Shown here: positions 39,770 to 40,850 of the stretch, piece by piece
How positions within the stretch are numbered: position 1 is the stretch's first letter
Layout: every line of letters begins with the position of its first letter
Assembly (NCBI GenBank): GCA_018829775.1
Contig: JAHJTL010000013.1
Span: 1 to 40,850, forward strand
Length of the DNA stretch: 40,850 nt
Direction of reading: 5' to 3'
Source of the DNA: Chloroflexota bacterium
GTDB lineage: Bacteria > Chloroflexota > Dehalococcoidia > Dehalococcoidales > RBG-16-60-22
Program-made: the position numbers and the translations under genes
Notes under the pieces: generated by a model
Databases searched by the model: none
Seen by the model: the letters and a program-made list of their open reading frames with translations, nothing else
Told to the model about the DNA's origin: nothing

Positions 39770-40850
39770 TCACCTGTCCCCCTGCTTCTCTATCTTTGCC
39801 CAGGTATCCCGTAACGGCACCGTCCGATTGAATACGATTTTCCCGGCAGATGAATCGGTATCGACGCAGAAATAGCCCTGCCTCTCGAATTGGTACCGAT
39901 TTCCGGGTGTTGCGCCGGCAAGACCGGGTTCAACACGGCACGAGGTCAATATTTCCAGGGAATTGGGGTTTAAATAAGCCTTGAAGTCAGCCCCATCCTC
40001 CACATCAGTCGGGTTTTCCTTGCTGAATAAGTGCTCGTACAGGCGTACTTCAGCTTCGAGGGCGTGCTCAGCCGAAACCCAGTGCAACGTTGCCTTGACC
40101 TTCCGTCCATCCGGGGAGTCACCGCCCCGCGTGGCCGGGTCATAAGTGCAGCGGAGCTCAACCACCTCTCCGCTCTGTTCATCCTTGACCACATCCACAC
40201 AGGTGATAAAATACGCGTATCTCAGCCGCACCTCACGGCCCGGCGCCAGGCGGAAGAACTTCTTCGGTGGGTCTTCGCGAAAATCCTCCCGTTCGATATA
40301 TAGCACGCGCGAAAAGGGTACCTTTCGTGTCCCCGCGCCGGGGTCCTCGGGGTTATTCACCGCATCCATTTCTTCCACCTGGTCTTCCGGATAGTTCTCA
40401 ATGACCACCCGCAGCGGGCGCAGCACTGCCATAACGCGTTGAGCCTGCTTGTTTAAATCCTCGCGGAGGCTGTGCTCAAGCAAGGCAATATCGATGGTAC
40501 TGCCGGTCTTCGCCACTCCAATGCGCCGGGAAAAGTTGCGGATGGACCCCGGTGTGTAGCCACGTCTGCGCAAACCCGATATCGTCGGCATCCGTGGGTC
40601 GTCCCATCCACTCACATACCCTTCCCGTACCAGTTCCAGAAGCATGCGCTTGCTCATCACGGTGTAGGTGAGATTGAGTCGGGCAAACTCTATCTGCCGG
40701 GGATGATAAACGCCCAGCTCGTCCAGGAACCAGTCGTATAATGGACGATGGTCTTCAAATTCCAGCGTGCAGATGGAATGGGTAATCCCTTCGACGGAAT
40801 CCTCAAGGCCATGGGCCCAGTCGTACATCGGATAGATGCACCACTTATCG
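39770..40850 (-). CDS. glnS: glutaminyl-tRNA synthetase, C-terminal part (truncated by window end)
   Basis: At least 359 residues; the frame runs on past the right edge ([14 protein letters not shown] spans the edge). [35 protein letters not shown] is the class I GlnRS core. VMSK (about 64-67 from the edge) is the KMSKS-type loop, and the beta-barrel anticodon-binding domain follows ([49 protein letters not shown]). It charges tRNA-Gln directly. The HIGH motif and start lie outside the window. It is upstream of the Cys-rich, NfeD-like and radical SAM genes on the same strand. Confidence 0.95.
   Translation of the reverse strand, partial: DKWCIYPMYDWAHGLEDSVEGITHSICTLEFEDHRPLYDWFLDELGVYHPRQIEFARLNLTYTVMSKRMLLELVREGYVSGWDDPRMPTISGLRRRGYTPGSIRNFSRRIGVAKTGSTIDIALLEHSLREDLNKQAQRVMAVLRPLRVVIENYPEDQVEEMDAVNNPEDPGAGTRKVPFSRVLYIEREDFREDPPKKFFRLAPGREVRLRYAYFITCVDVVKDEQSGEVVELRCTYDPATRGGDSPDGRKVKATLHWVSAEHALEAEVRLYEHLFSKENPTDVEDGADFKAYLNPNSLEILTSCRVEPGLAGATPGNRYQFERQGYFCVDTDSSAGKIVFNRTVPLRDTWAKIEKQGDR

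Noticed and set aside
1-40850. tRNA, rRNA, CRISPR, insertion sequences or phage genes
   Set aside because: None was recognised on either strand by eye; a tRNAscan-SE or Infernal run would settle small RNAs.

Overview
The window (about 55% G+C by eye) looks like a chromosomal segment of an anaerobic or facultative bacterium. The best guess is a Dehalococcoidia-like member of the Chloroflexota. This is inferred from the gene mix: a two-subunit archaeal/Chloroflexi-type methylmalonyl-CoA mutase, corrinoid and UroD-family methyltransferase proteins, several small lipoproteins, an ADP-forming acyl-CoA synthetase, bifurcating-type Etf and a bacterial glutaminyl-tRNA synthetase. No rRNA or protein marker in the window proves it. 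No tRNA, rRNA, CRISPR array, phage or insertion sequence was seen. The window starts just before a ribosome-binding site and ends inside glnS.

Layout. 1-3.4 kb: plus-strand operon of a Rid-family protein, a small ORF, an SDR dehydrogenase, an NHL beta-propeller and a PfkB sugar kinase, probably sugar-acid catabolism. 3.4-9 kb: a D-threonine aldolase-like protein (minus) diverging from a ketopantoate-reductase-like protein followed by etfB-etfA-FAD oxidase, a probable 2-hydroxyacid dehydrogenase with its own electron-transfer flavoprotein. 9-11.6 kb: a leucine-rich-repeat lipoprotein diverging from 6-phosphofructokinase and a small QueG-like iron-sulfur protein. 11.8-15.2 kb (minus): methylmalonyl-CoA mutase catalytic subunit, B12 subunit, epimerase and a lipoprotein, all overlapping or closely packed. 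15.2-19 kb: a glycine betaine/proline-type ABC transporter (ATPase, permease, binding lipoprotein) behind a long structured leader and ended by a clear terminator. 19.1-21.8 kb: amidohydrolase, corrinoid protein and UroD-family methyltransferase, a candidate methyl-transfer module. 22-24 kb: succinyl-CoA synthetase. 24-28.3 kb: chagasin-like lipoprotein and acyl-CoA synthetase/acetyltransferase fusion (minus), and a 3-hydroxyisobutyrate-dehydrogenase-like protein (plus). 28.3-32 kb (minus): an amidohydrolase translationally coupled to a sensor kinase and its response regulator. 32-37.5 kb: HIT hydrolase, metallo-beta-lactamase-fold hydrolase, LmbE deacetylase, double-GNAT protein, GT4 glycosyltransferase, FemAB-like GNAT and a small membrane protein. 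37.6-40.9 kb: a small basic protein, a radical SAM protein, an NfeD-like protein, a Cys-rich hypothetical protein and glnS (partial).

How the genes may work together. Methylmalonyl-CoA mutase, its epimerase, succinyl-CoA synthetase, ADP-forming acyl-CoA synthetase and the 3-hydroxyisobutyrate dehydrogenase form a propionate/branched-chain acyl-CoA theme that yields succinate and ATP. Two other parts are more speculative: the amidohydrolase/corrinoid/UroD set (possible demethylation), and the LmbE, double-GNAT and GT4 genes, which resemble MshB, MshD and MshA of mycothiol synthesis but have no ligase beside them. Many intergenic regions contain -35/-10 pairs at 17 bp spacing, and several of these help choose between alternative start codons. 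All functional calls are from reading sequence alone; no database search was run.
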